Source: ZC4RG20 sp964553875
Lineage (GTDB): Bacteria; Pseudomonadota; Gammaproteobacteria; Steroidobacterales; Rariloculaceae
Reading direction: 5' to 3'
Assembly: GCA_964553875.1 (NCBI GenBank)
Contig: CAZKNH010000002.1
Span: forward strand, 19,386-83,385
DNA: 64,000 nt
Shown in pieces: positions 31,895 to 41,022 of the stretch (position 1 is its first letter; the number at the start of each line of letters is the position of its first letter). Under the pieces are notes generated by a model. That model saw only the letters and a program-made list of their open reading frames with translations. It had not been told where the DNA came from and did not search any database. A program made the position numbers and the translations under genes.

Positions 31895-33271
31895 ATGCGC
31901 TACAAATCTCAAGCCGTCGCGTACTGGTACTTCGCTGTCGCGATGGTGCTGTTCGGCCTGCAGATCGTGTTCGGGCTCTTGTCGGCGGCGAAGTACCTGG
32001 GGCCCGATCCCCTGCTCTACATCCTGCCGTTCGACGTCACGAAGGTCATCCACACGAATCTTCTGATCGTCTGGGTGCTGACGGGCTTCATGGGCGCGAC
32101 CTATTGGCTCGTGCCCGAGGAGTCGCGCACGGAGCTCCACAGCGTGAAGCTCGCGTACGTGCAGCTCGTGCTCTTCACGGTGACGGGCGTCACCGCGGTC
32201 ATCGGCTACCTGTTCCGGTACGGCACCGGAAACAAGCTGCTCGAGCAGCCCCTGCCGCACAAGCTCGCGATCGTCGCGACGATGCTGATCTTCCTCTACA
32301 ACATCGGCATGACGATCAGGAAGGCGGGCCGCTTCACGGTCACGGAAGGCGTGCTCGTGCTCGGCCTCGCCGCGTCCGCCGTGCTGTACCTGCCGGCGCT
32401 CTTCCACTTCGACAACTACACGGTCTCGATCTTCTACCGCTGGTGGACGATCCACCTGTGGGTCGAGGGCGTGTGGATGATGATCATGGGCTCGTTCCTT
32501 GCGTACCTGCTGATCCGGCTCTCCGGAGTCGACCGCGAGGTCATGGAGAAGTGGCTGTACGTGATCGTCGGGCTCGTCTTCATCGCCGGGATCCTCGGCA
32601 CGGCCCATCATTACTACTGGGTCGGCGTGCCTTCGTACTGGCTGCCGATCGGCGGCTTCTTCAGCGCGCTCGAGCCGCTCGCGCTCGTCGCGATGGCCGC
32701 GTATGCGTACTATGCGCTGCGCCGCTCGGGGCTCTCGCATCCGAACACGCTCGCGCTGCACTGGACGGTCGGAAGCGCGGTATTCGCGTTGTTCGGCGCG
32801 GGTCTCCTGGGGCTCGCGCACACGTGGCCGTCCGTGAACCGGTGGACCCACGGCACGCTGATCACCGCGATGCACGGGCACTCGGCGTTCTACGGCGCCT
32901 ACGCGATGATCGTGCTCGCGATGATCACGTATGCGCTGCCGTCACTGACCCGTGCACGGACCGCGAACGAAAGCTACATCGGCTACGCGGCGTTCTGGCT
33001 GCAGATCGCGGGGATGTTCGGCATGACGCTGAGCTTCGCGACGGCAGGCGTCGCGCAGGTCTATCTCGAGCGGATCGTCGGTCTCGGCTATCTCGACACG
33101 CAGCTCAAGATCCAGGTGCACTTCCTGATGCTGATCCTGACGGCGTCGATCTTCGCGATCGGCGTCGGCCTCTTCATCTATGACTTCTTCCGCCGCGTGC
33201 CGCTCACGGAGGTCGCGGCCGACGAGGCGGTCGAGCTGTCGGCAAGCGGCGAGGCACAACCAGCCGGCTGA
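31895..33271 (+). CDS. norB: Nitric oxide reductase subunit B with a Glu-to-Met change at an active-site position
   Basis: The 458-residue, about twelve-helix NorB reduces NO to N2O at a heme b3/FeB site. Heme and FeB histidines are in place: H53 (VIHTNLLIVW), H187, H238-H239 (GTAHHYYWVG) and H327/H329 (MHGHSAFYG). E191 in HLWVEGVW, E260 in FSALEPL and the calcium-site Glu in LLEQPL are kept. At the position of Pseudomonas aeruginosa E215 (VEGVWE) this protein has M195 (VEGVWMM). The chosen ATG gives family length. It is separated by 9.5 kb from norQD. The closest class is cNOR because of the linked NorC. Confidence 0.9.
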   Translation: MRYKSQAVAYWYFAVAMVLFGLQIVFGLLSAAKYLGPDPLLYILPFDVTKVIHTNLLIVWVLTGFMGATYWLVPEESRTELHSVKLAYVQLVLFTVTGVTAVIGYLFRYGTGNKLLEQPLPHKLAIVATMLIFLYNIGMTIRKAGRFTVTEGVLVLGLAASAVLYLPALFHFDNYTVSIFYRWWTIHLWVEGVWMMIMGSFLAYLLIRLSGVDREVMEKWLYVIVGLVFIAGILGTAHHYYWVGVPSYWLPIGGFFSALEPLALVAMAAYAYYALRRSGLSHPNTLALHWTVGSAVFALFGAGLLGLAHTWPSVNRWTHGTLITAMHGHSAFYGAYAMIVLAMITYALPSLTRARTANESYIGYAAFWLQIAGMFGMTLSFATAGVAQVYLERIVGLGYLDTQLKIQVHFLMLILTASIFAIGVGLFIYDFFRRVPLTEVAADEAVELSASGEAQPAG

Positions 33272-33274
33272 CGA

Positions 33275-33365
33275 GAAATCGGGGTCAGACCCCGATTTCC
33301 GGACCCCGGAAATCGGGGTCTGACCCCGATTTCTCGACCCCGATTTCTCGGACCCTCGATTTCGG
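33275..33365. repeat. Palindromic repeat element immediately after norB
   Basis: Two perfect 25-base palindromes, at 33275-33299 (core GGGGTCAGACCCC) and 33309-33333 (core GGGGTCTGACCCC), begin four bases after the norB stop. Partial copies (CCCCGATTTCTCG) continue to about 33365. The downstream convergent gene ends at 33366, so the element fills the whole intergenic space and could act as a bidirectional hairpin between convergent transcripts. It is the same family as the element at 14751. Confidence 0.9.
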
Positions 33366-34160
33366 TCAGTGGGTCATCGCGTAGATCAGGTAGTTGACGG
33401 CGAACTTATACGCGAGCGCCGTCATCGGCTCCGGATACCGCGGATCGTCGGCGTGCTCCCACGCATCGCCCATGTCCATGTTGAAGTTGATCGCGACCAT
33501 CAGCCGGCCGTCGTCGTCGAGCACACCGCGCCAGCGCGGGGTCTCGTATCGCATGCCGCCGATCCCCGGAATCTGTGTCCGCTGATCGAGATCATAGAGC
33601 ACGTGCAGCAGCTCGTGATCCTCGGGCAGATCGACGACCTCTTTGTCGGGAAACACGCGGCGCAGCGACTCCATGAACACGGACCACTCGTACTCGCCCC
33701 AGAAGTCGTCGACCATCAGGAAGCCGCCGCGGTCGAGGTACTCGCGAAGCCGTCGCGCCTCGGCGTCGCTCAACTCCCAATGCCCGACCTCGACGGCGTA
33801 GAGCCACGGGTAGTCGAAGACGCGGTCGTTGTCGAGCGTGATCAGGCGCCCGCCGGTCCCGTCGTACTCGACCGGCTCGCCGTGGACGCGGGTCAGCCGA
33901 TTGATGCCTTGCATCAGGTGATACTCGGCAGCGGGATAATCGGTGGCCCAGGCTCCCCACCCGCGCCCGCGCCATCCGCGACGCCCGTAAGGCGAGTCCG
34001 CATAGACGAGCCGCGCGAAATGAAACTCTGCGGTCGGCGGCGCGTCGAGCTGGGATCCGCGTCCCTGTCCGAGCGCCGCTCCGAACGCGAGCAACGCAAC
34101 CGCGGCGAACGCCGCTGTCCACGGCACGAGACGAAGGCATGCTCGCGATCGCACGTCCAA
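33366..34160 (-). CDS. Exported DUF4159 domain protein
   Basis: The protein is about 264 residues, with an N-terminal signal-like segment (about 12-32, WTAAFAAVALLAFGAALG) and a DUF4159 domain. Recognisable parts are FHFARLVYADSPYGRRGW, the DNDRVFDYPWLYAVEVGHW strand, YLDRGGFLMVDDFWGEYEW, and the late NMDMGDAWEHADDP. DUF4159 has a glutamine-amidotransferase-like fold and often sits near BatA/MoxR-type genes; its role is unknown. The first possible start is TTG at 34160, with GTG at 34154 also possible. It converges with norB. Confidence 0.85.
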   Translation of the reverse strand: MDVRSRACLRLVPWTAAFAAVALLAFGAALGQGRGSQLDAPPTAEFHFARLVYADSPYGRRGWRGRGWGAWATDYPAAEYHLMQGINRLTRVHGEPVEYDGTGGRLITLDNDRVFDYPWLYAVEVGHWELSDAEARRLREYLDRGGFLMVDDFWGEYEWSVFMESLRRVFPDKEVVDLPEDHELLHVLYDLDQRTQIPGIGGMRYETPRWRGVLDDDGRLMVAINFNMDMGDAWEHADDPRYPEPMTALAYKFAVNYLIYAMTH

Positions 34161-34382
34161 GGCCCCCGCTGCTTCACCGCCCGCTACGAGCGGACCGACG
34201 AGTTACTCTAACCTACTTTACCGAACGAAAGCAGCGACCGTCGCCGCACGCGCGCCTTTCGCGACCCGCCGTTCCGCGCGAAACTACACATGTCCGCTCG
34301 AAAGGAAGGGCTCATGCCGGCGATGAACCTACGGTCCGGGTTCTTCGCGAGTGGCCCGCCCTGAATACGGGGTCGTATCGTG

Positions 34383-35213
34383 ATGCAAAAATCGAAGCTC
34401 GTGCTCGCCGCCCTCGTCCTCGTGCCGGTCGCGGCCGCGACGCAGCCGCCCGGCTGGAACGATCCGTTCCCGCCGCACCGTGTGATGGACAACCTCTACT
34501 ACGTCGGCACGTCGATGCTGTCGTCGTACCTGATCGCGACGCCGGAAGGGCACATACTGATCAGCGCGAACTACGAGTCGTCGGTGCCGGTGATCAAGGC
34601 GAACGTCGAGGAGCTCGGCTTCGATTTCAGCGACATCAAGATCCTGATCAGCGGCCATGCGCATCCGGATCACATCGAAGGCAACGCGCTCGTCAAGGAG
34701 CTGACCGGCGCCGAGGTCGTCGTAGGCCGGCTCGACGCGCCGGCCGTTCAGGCCGCGCGCACGCCGGATGGCAAGCCGCTGCCGATCGACCGCCTCGTCG
34801 ACGACGGCGACACCGTGAGCCTCGGCGGCACGACGCTGACGGCGCATCTGCTGCCGGGCCACACGAAAGGCTGCCTCGCGTGGAGCCTCGACCTCGAGGA
34901 GGACGGCCGGACCTACTACGGGTTCATCGAGTGCAGCCTGAACGGCCGCTTCCTCGATTACGTCGGCAACGAGGACTACCCGAACATCATCGAGGACATG
35001 CGCGCGACGTATCGGAAAGCGGCCGAGATCCCGGTCGAGGTCTTCCTGAGCTCGCACGGCGTCTTCTACGGGCTCGAAGAGAAGTACGCGAGGCTCACGG
35101 AACGAAAGGCAGGGGATCCGAACCCGTTCGTGGATCCCGAAGGGTACCGGGCGCACGTCGCGGAGCAGGAGCGGCTCTTCGAGGAAGCGCTCGCACGGCA
35201 ACTCGCTCGATGA
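34383..35213 (+). CDS. Subclass B3-like metallo-beta-lactamase-fold hydrolase, exported
   Basis: The 276-residue protein has a signal peptide (cleavage after about VAAATQ) and a metallo-beta-lactamase fold. Zinc ligands follow the B3 pattern: SGHAHPDHIEG (HxHxDH, about 97-102), PGHTKGCLAW (His near 160) and the late SSHGVFYG (His near 228). True B3 beta-lactamases share this layout, as do many hydrolases with no lactamase activity. A conserved-looking Asp of the B3 group (usually LIDGG) is replaced in HILISANYESS. The ATG at 34383 is preceded in frame by GTG at 34380. The stop overlaps the start of the di-heme peroxidase gene, suggesting a joint function. Confidence 0.85.
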   Translation: MQKSKLVLAALVLVPVAAATQPPGWNDPFPPHRVMDNLYYVGTSMLSSYLIATPEGHILISANYESSVPVIKANVEELGFDFSDIKILISGHAHPDHIEGNALVKELTGAEVVVGRLDAPAVQAARTPDGKPLPIDRLVDDGDTVSLGGTTLTAHLLPGHTKGCLAWSLDLEEDGRTYYGFIECSLNGRFLDYVGNEDYPNIIEDMRATYRKAAEIPVEVFLSSHGVFYGLEEKYARLTERKAGDPNPFVDPEGYRAHVAEQERLFEEALARQLAR

Positions 35214-36238
35214 CACGCACGGGCACATCGAAGCTCTCGATGGCGGCGTTGCTGCTTGCGGCGTGCGCAAGCGCGCAGGAAGCCGACACCCTGCGCGCGA
35301 CGGCGCAGCGCCTCTTCGGCTCGATCCCGCCGGTGCAGGCCGAAGAGATCCGCGCGCCGATCGTCGAGCTCGGCCGCGCGCTCTTCTGGGACGAGCGCCT
35401 TTCGTCGAGCGGGAGCATCGCTTGCGCGAGCTGTCACCCCGCGACTGCGGCCGGCGCCGACGACCGCCGCTTTTCGATCGATGCCCGAGGCAGGCCGACG
35501 GCGCGCAATGCGCAAACGGTCTTCAACAGTCAGGCCGCATCGGCCGGCCTGCGCTGGACTGCGGATCGTCCCTCGGGCGCCGCGCAGGCCGTCGGTTCGA
35601 TCACGGGCTCCCTCGGCTTCGACTCCGCCGCGGACATCGTTCCGGTGCTCGATCGAAGCGGTTATCGCGACCTGTTCGCGAAGGCCTTTCCGGACGACGT
35701 CGAGCCGATCTCGGCGGAGAGCTTCGGCCTTGCGCTCGAGGCCTACCAGCGGACGCTCCGAACGCCCGCACGGTTCGACCGCTGGCTCGACGGTGACGAC
35801 GCCGCGTTGACCGAGGTCGAGCTGCGCGGCCTCGAGCGGTTCATAACGATCGGGTGCGCAGGATGCCATGACGGCCCGCTGCTCGGCGGCACGCGCCTCG
35901 AGCGTTTCGGCATCACCGAGGACTACCGGCCGCATACCGGCTCGACTGGAACGGACACGGGGCGGATGCGCGCGACCGGCAACGAATCCGACCGCGACGT
36001 CTTTCGCGTGCAGCCGCTGCGCAATGTATCGATGACCGCTCCGTATTTTCATGACGGATCGGTGCCCGACCTCCGGACCGCGGCCCGGATCATGGCGCGG
36101 GTGCAGCTCGGCCGGACCCTGACCGACGCCGAGCTCGACGAGCTCGTCGCGTTCCTGCGCGCGCTCGCGGGCGAAGTCCCGGCGCACTACGCGCCGCCCG
36201 TGGACTCGCAGGCCTCTCCTCCACCGCCCGCGGATTGA
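35210..36238 (+). CDS. Di-heme cytochrome c peroxidase family protein
   Basis: The 342-residue periplasmic protein has an N-terminal signal (LSMAALLLAACASAQ, possible lipobox LLAAC). Two c-type heme motifs follow: CASCH (about 76-80) in the N-terminal domain and CAGCH (about 215-219) in the C-terminal domain. Both domains belong to the MauG/CcpA family (GRALFWDERLSSSGSIACASCH; RNVSMTAPYFHDGSVPDLRTAARIM). Such proteins reduce H2O2 or modify protein residues. The start overlaps the preceding hydrolase stop (ATGA). The C-terminal tail is rich in Pro, Ala and Ser. Confidence 0.9.
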   Translation: MTRTGTSKLSMAALLLAACASAQEADTLRATAQRLFGSIPPVQAEEIRAPIVELGRALFWDERLSSSGSIACASCHPATAAGADDRRFSIDARGRPTARNAQTVFNSQAASAGLRWTADRPSGAAQAVGSITGSLGFDSAADIVPVLDRSGYRDLFAKAFPDDVEPISAESFGLALEAYQRTLRTPARFDRWLDGDDAALTEVELRGLERFITIGCAGCHDGPLLGGTRLERFGITEDYRPHTGSTGTDTGRMRATGNESDRDVFRVQPLRNVSMTAPYFHDGSVPDLRTAARIMARVQLGRTLTDAELDELVAFLRALAGEVPAHYAPPVDSQASPPPPAD

Positions 36239-36361
36239 AGCGTCCCGCCAGCCGGCCGGGCCGAGGCACGAGTGTTTGAAGGGCACTTTCATTCTCCGTA
36301 TCGTTCCTCCGCCATGAGCTGTCGAGCGACGCGTCCGACGCGGAACGAGGAGTAGATCCGG

Positions 36362-37132
36362 ATGAAGCACGAAGAGACGGCGCCGCCATCGGCCGACGGC
36401 TACACGAGCGAGGTCGCGTCGCAGACCGGCCGCGCGCTTCTCGGCATTCGCGAATGCGTGCTGCGCGGCGAGTTTGCGCGCGGCGAGCGCCTCTCCGAGG
36501 TCGCGATCAGCGAACGGCTGCAGATGTCGCGGACGCCGATCCGCATGGCCCTCGAGCGGCTCGCTCACCTGGGGCTCCTCGAAGTCGGCGCGAAGGGCGG
36601 CTTCTTCGTTCGAGAATTCACGGTCGCCGACGTGCGCGACGCGATCGAGGTGCGTGCCGTGCTCGAAGGGACGGCCGCGCGCCTTGCGGCCGAGCGTCTG
36701 TCGCACGACTCGGAGCTCGACGAGCTGCGCCGGATCCGCGACCGGATCGACGGTCTTGCGGAGCTGTCGGTGACGTCGCTCGATCTCTACATGGATTGCA
36801 ACGAGGCCTTCCACATGGCGATCGTCGACCTCAGCAAGAGCCCGATCCTGAAGCGGATGATCGAGCAGGCGGTCTCGCTGCCGTTCGCGTCGCCGAACGC
36901 GATGGTGTTCTCGACGCCGATGCTCGATCCGTCGCAGCGCACGCTCGCGATCGCGCTCGAGCAACATCGCGCTCTCGTCGAAGCCATCGCGAATCGCGAA
37001 GGCACGCGCGCGGAGCACCTCGCGCGCGAGCACGCGCGCCTCGGGCGAATCGCGTTCGATCGCGTGCTGTCGACGCCGGGTCTCCTCGACAGCGTCCCCG
37101 GCGGGCCGCTGATCAACGTCGGGTCGCAGTGA
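36362..37132 (+). CDS. GntR-family transcriptional regulator with FCD domain
   Basis: The 256-residue protein has a GntR winged helix (about 22-90; GEFARGERLSEVAISERLQM, SRTPIRMALERLAHLGLLEV) and a C-terminal all-helical FCD domain. The FCD domain carries VRDAIEVRAVLEGTAARLAA and the metal/ligand residues D...H (about 130-230, including NEAFHMAIVDLSKS and EQHRALVEAIANREG). It is FadR-like, probably responding to a carboxylic acid. GAGGAG at 36345-36350 supports the ATG. Likely targets are the neighbouring genes, but no clear operator was found. Confidence 0.92.
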   Translation: MKHEETAPPSADGYTSEVASQTGRALLGIRECVLRGEFARGERLSEVAISERLQMSRTPIRMALERLAHLGLLEVGAKGGFFVREFTVADVRDAIEVRAVLEGTAARLAAERLSHDSELDELRRIRDRIDGLAELSVTSLDLYMDCNEAFHMAIVDLSKSPILKRMIEQAVSLPFASPNAMVFSTPMLDPSQRTLAIALEQHRALVEAIANREGTRAEHLAREHARLGRIAFDRVLSTPGLLDSVPGGPLINVGSQ

Positions 37133-37174
37133 GCGGCGGCGCCGGCGGCCCGAACGCCGGCCCGCCGCGAAGCG

Positions 37175-38515
37175 TCAGACCGACAGCGTATCCGGCTCGA
37201 GCCGCCCGGTGCTGTCGCCGAACGAGTCGAGGTGCACGCCGACCTTGTCGAGCACGGTCAGGAGCAGGTTCGTCATCGGCGTGTCGTCCGCGAAGCGCGT
37301 GTGCTGCCCCGTCCTGATCTTCCCGCCGAGCCGCCCGACGAGCAGGCACGGCAGGTCGTGGTGCCGGTGCAGGTTCCCGTCGCCCATGCCGCTGCCGTAG
37401 ATCAGGAGGCTATGGTCGAGCAGGTTGCCGTCGCCCTCGGGCGTCGCGGCGAGCTTCTCGGCGAACTCGGCGAAGAGCTGCACGTGGTACGTGTCGATCT
37501 TCGACTTCTTCTCGATCAGCCCCGGATCGTCGCGATGATGCGAGACATTGTGGTGACCGTCCGGCACGCCGATGTTCGGATACGCGAGCCCGGACAGCTC
37601 GCGCGACATGATCATGCTGAAGACGCGCGTGACGTCCGCCCGGAACGCGAGCAGCGTCAGATCGAACATCAAGCGCGTGTGTTCCTCGTACGTGTCCGGA
37701 ATGCTCGTCGGACGGGCCGGCAGGTCGAGGTCCTTGACGGCGTGCGCCTCCGCGGCCTGGATCCGGCGCTCGACCTCGCGCACCGCGTCGAGATACTCGT
37801 CGAGCTTGCGGTGGTCTCCGGGGCCGAGCGTCCGCGCGAGCGCGGCCGCCTCGGCCCTGACCGAGTCGAGAATGCTGCCGGTGGCCCGCGCACGCGCGAG
37901 CCGCGCCTCGCTCGAGCCGCCGTCGCCGAACAGCCGCTCGAACACGATGCGCGGATGGATCTCGGCGAGATTCGGCGTCGTCTCGTTGCGCCACGAGACC
38001 GTGTTCACGTAGAAGCAGTCGCCCGAGTCGCACTGCCCCTGCATCGGCGGATCGACGCTCAGCTCGATCGAGGGCAGCGCCGTGTCCGCGCCGATCTTGC
38101 GTGCCGCAATCTGATCGGCCGTCGTCGCAAGCTTGACCTCGACGCCGGGGCGGGTACGGTCGTACGCATGCACGCCGGTGAGCCACGCCGCGGACGAACG
38201 CGGGTGGTCGCCCGTGCCGTCGCCCTTCGTATCCGCCTCGCGGTGCGCGAGGTTGCTCAGCACGTTGAGGTAATCGCGCACGTTCGCGAGCGGCTTCAAA
38301 TTCGGCGTGAGCTCGAAGCTCTTGCCCTGCGTCCTCGGCGTCCAGTTTGCATGCACGATGCCGTTGCCGACGTAGACGAAGCCGAGCCGCGGCGGCGCCT
38401 TCGGCGCATCGGCCGCGAATGCAGGCACCATCGAGTCGAGCAGCGGCAGCGCGATGGTTGCGCCCGCGCCCCGCAGGAACGTACGCCGGTCGATCGCTTT
38501 CTTCGTCACGAACAT
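37175..38515 (-). CDS. Tat-exported DUF1552 family protein
   Basis: The 446-residue protein opens with a twin-arginine signal, IDRRTFLRGAGATIALPLL (RR at about 10-11). The DUF1552 domain includes RLGFVYVGNGIVHANWTP, LSNLAHREADTKGDGTGDHP, and the C-terminal GDGNLHRHHDLPCLLVGR. It is of sulphatase-like fold (DUF1501-related), and its activity is unknown. DUF1552 genes are nearly always paired with a DUF1592-type gene, as here: the two are three bases apart and transcribed together. The pair is typical of Planctomycetes, Acidobacteria and some Proteobacteria that degrade polymers. Confidence 0.93.
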   Translation of the reverse strand: MFVTKKAIDRRTFLRGAGATIALPLLDSMVPAFAADAPKAPPRLGFVYVGNGIVHANWTPRTQGKSFELTPNLKPLANVRDYLNVLSNLAHREADTKGDGTGDHPRSSAAWLTGVHAYDRTRPGVEVKLATTADQIAARKIGADTALPSIELSVDPPMQGQCDSGDCFYVNTVSWRNETTPNLAEIHPRIVFERLFGDGGSSEARLARARATGSILDSVRAEAAALARTLGPGDHRKLDEYLDAVREVERRIQAAEAHAVKDLDLPARPTSIPDTYEEHTRLMFDLTLLAFRADVTRVFSMIMSRELSGLAYPNIGVPDGHHNVSHHRDDPGLIEKKSKIDTYHVQLFAEFAEKLAATPEGDGNLLDHSLLIYGSGMGDGNLHRHHDLPCLLVGRLGGKIRTGQHTRFADDTPMTNLLLTVLDKVGVHLDSFGDSTGRLEPDTLSV

Positions 38516-38518
38516 CGG

Positions 38519-40966
38519 TCAACCCTCGATCAATCGCGACCCGGCCGCAACGGCCTCGGTCCCCGTCCGCTCGGGCGCAGGCCTTTCGGTGATCTCTTGC
38601 GGCGCCCCACCCTCGTCCGGAGCCTGCCGCATCCTGAACGGCACGCTCTTCACGATGCCGCGAATCAACGCGGCGAACGTGTAGTTCTCGTCCGCCGCAT
38701 CGCGGACGATCCGGCGCACCGCCGGCTTGTCGTAATACTGCACGTTGCGGCCGAGCGCGTACATGAGGAGCTTCTCGGTCACGGCGGCGACGAACCGCTC
38801 CGGATCACTCAACAAGAGCCGTCTCACACCGTCAATGCCGTCGATCACGGTGCCATCCGGCAGCTCGCTTGCGGCTTCGATCGGCAGGCCGCCCTCCGCG
38901 TCGCGCCAGCGCCCGATCGCGTCGAAGTTCTCGAACGCGAATCCGATCGAGTCCATCTGCGCGTGGCAGCTCGCGCATTCGGGATTCGCCCGGTGCGCCG
39001 CCATCGCCTCGCGCAGCGTCATCGTCGCCTGCTCGTCCGGCTCCTCGGCGTCGAGCGCGGGCACGTTCGGCGGCGGGGGCGGAGGCGGCGACGCGAGCAG
39101 GTTGTCGAGGACGTATTTGCCGCGTAGCACCGGGGACGTCCGGGTCGGATAAGACGTGAGCGTCAGGATGCTGCCGTGCCCGAGAAGACCGCCCCGATGG
39201 CTGCCGGGAGGCAGCTCGACGCGCCGGAAGTGAGCGCCCTTGACGAACGGGATCCCGTAATGCTTCGCGAGCCGCTCGTTCAGGAACGTGTAATTCGCCG
39301 TGATCAGCTCGAGGACGCTCTGCTCCTCGCGCAGGATGCTCTCGACGAAGAGCTTCGTCTCCGTGACGAAGTCTTCGCGCAGCCCGTCGTCGAAATCCCG
39401 GAACAGGAACACGTCCGGCTCCTTGAGCTCGAGATCGCGCAGGAAGAGCCACTGCGCCGCGAAATCCTCGACGAGCGCGTCCGCGCGCGGATCGGCGAGC
39501 ATCCGCTCGACCTCCCGGTCGAGCACGTCGTCTTCGGTCAGCCGTCCGGACACCGCGAGCTCGAGGAGCCGCTCGTCGGGCAAGCTGCTCCACAGGAAGA
39601 ACGAGAGACGCGATGCGAGCTCGAGCGGGCTCACCGGAAAGGCCTCGCCGGGCTTCGCGTCCTCGGGCACGCGCTCGATCCGGTAAAGGAACTGCGGGCT
39701 GACCAGGAGCCGCTCGAGCACGCGTTGAATTCCGGCGTCGAAGCCGCCTTCGGCGCGCCCCGCTTCGAAGAACGGGAAGAGCGCGGCGACGTCGGCGCCG
39801 TCGACCGGCCGCCGGTAGGCCTGCTGCGCGAGGTTCGCGATGATCTCGCGCGCGCACGGCGCCTCGTCCTCGGCGCTCGTCGGCGTGCAGACGAAGATGC
39901 GCTCGCGGCTCGGCGTTTCGCCGGGTCCGGTCGCATTGTGAGGGCCGCTGATCGTCACGAGCTCGATCGCGGGCAGGGTGCCGCGGCTCCTCCGCTGCAC
40001 GCGCACCGTCGACTCGTCGAGCGCCAGAGTACGGCGCACGAACGTCACGCCGACCTCGTGCGGGCCCGCGCTGACCGGCACGGTGAACTCGAGGACTTCG
40101 GCCGCGCGGCCGCGGCCGCCGCCCTCGCCGATCCTGCCGGACGCGGCGCGCTCGCCGTCGATCGTGATCTCGATCTCGTGCGGCTCGCGCGCGGCGCGCT
40201 CCATCTCGACGTGGAACGTGTATTCGGCATCGAGCGGGAAGTAGCTCTTCACGAGCAGTCCGCCGCGCGTGCCGAACGGCAGCCCGTCGACGGACTCGTC
40301 CTGCGGCAGCTCGAGCGGTAAGCGGTGAAGATTGACGATCTCGGGCATCCGCATGTCGCCGACGGCGAGCCGGCTGATCTTCTGCGCCGCGGTCAGGTAG
40401 CGCTCCATCACGACCGGTGAGACGAAGAGCAGGTCCGCGATGTTGTCGAAGCCGCTGCTCGCGTTGTCGGCCGGCAGCAGCACGTCGTAATCCATCTCGG
40501 CCGGCAGGTGCTCGAGCGCCAGCATGTCGCGGATCGCGTTCTTGTATTCGGTCCTCGTCAGGCGGATCAGCTGCGGCAGCTTCCCTGCGTTCGGGCGCTC
40601 GGCTGCGGCCGCGTCGAGCTCCCGCTCGAGATAAGCGACGACGCGTCGGTACGTCGCCTCATCGGGGCGCGGCTCGTCGGGCGGCGGCATCGAGCGCGCC
40701 CGGAGCTTATGGACGACCTTTTCCCAGCTCTCGGCATGGGCGCCGATGTCAGCGAGGTGAGCGGGATCGATCAGCATATCGCCCGAGCGGATCGCCCGAT
40801 CGTGGCAATCGACGCAATAGGAGCGGAACGTCTCACTCGCGAGCGCGGCGTCGCGGCCCGCTCCGCCCGGCGCCGGCACGCCGAGGTACGCCGTGAGCCC
40901 CGCGATCGCGGCGACCGCGACCGCAACCCCGGACACGAGCGCTTTCCGTCCAATGCGCAGAGCCAT
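38519..40966 (-). CDS. DUF1592/DUF1588/DUF1585 multidomain secreted protein with a cytochrome-like N-terminus
   Basis: The 815-residue protein has an N-terminal hydrophobic anchor (about 10-30), then a planctomycete-type cytochrome c-like segment (YCVDCHDRAIRSGDMLIDP, motif CVDCH near 50). The usual chain DUF1587, DUF1595, DUF1592 (FLWSSLPDERLLELAVSG), DUF1588 (YPTRTSPVLRGKYVLDNLL; ECASCHAQMDSIGFAFENFD, a second CxxCH) and DUF1585 (LLMYALGRNVQYYDKPAVR) follows. It probably binds heme and acts in the periplasm with its DUF1552 partner. The catalytic reaction is unknown. Confidence 0.92.
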   Translation of the reverse strand: MALRIGRKALVSGVAVAVAAIAGLTAYLGVPAPGGAGRDAALASETFRSYCVDCHDRAIRSGDMLIDPAHLADIGAHAESWEKVVHKLRARSMPPPDEPRPDEATYRRVVAYLERELDAAAAERPNAGKLPQLIRLTRTEYKNAIRDMLALEHLPAEMDYDVLLPADNASSGFDNIADLLFVSPVVMERYLTAAQKISRLAVGDMRMPEIVNLHRLPLELPQDESVDGLPFGTRGGLLVKSYFPLDAEYTFHVEMERAAREPHEIEITIDGERAASGRIGEGGGRGRAAEVLEFTVPVSAGPHEVGVTFVRRTLALDESTVRVQRRSRGTLPAIELVTISGPHNATGPGETPSRERIFVCTPTSAEDEAPCAREIIANLAQQAYRRPVDGADVAALFPFFEAGRAEGGFDAGIQRVLERLLVSPQFLYRIERVPEDAKPGEAFPVSPLELASRLSFFLWSSLPDERLLELAVSGRLTEDDVLDREVERMLADPRADALVEDFAAQWLFLRDLELKEPDVFLFRDFDDGLREDFVTETKLFVESILREEQSVLELITANYTFLNERLAKHYGIPFVKGAHFRRVELPPGSHRGGLLGHGSILTLTSYPTRTSPVLRGKYVLDNLLASPPPPPPPNVPALDAEEPDEQATMTLREAMAAHRANPECASCHAQMDSIGFAFENFDAIGRWRDAEGGLPIEAASELPDGTVIDGIDGVRRLLLSDPERFVAAVTEKLLMYALGRNVQYYDKPAVRRIVRDAADENYTFAALIRGIVKSVPFRMRQAPDEGGAPQEITERPAPERTGTEAVAAGSRLIEG

Positions 40967-41022
40967 CTCTCCCCCGAGACCGGGCTTTTCGACTATGGTA
41001 CCTTCGAGTGCATGCAGAATGC

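Noticed and set aside
34380..35213. Class B3 beta-lactamase resistance gene
   Set aside because: Zinc ligands fit, but the Asp motif before them is changed and the partner is a peroxidase; lactamase activity cannot be claimed.
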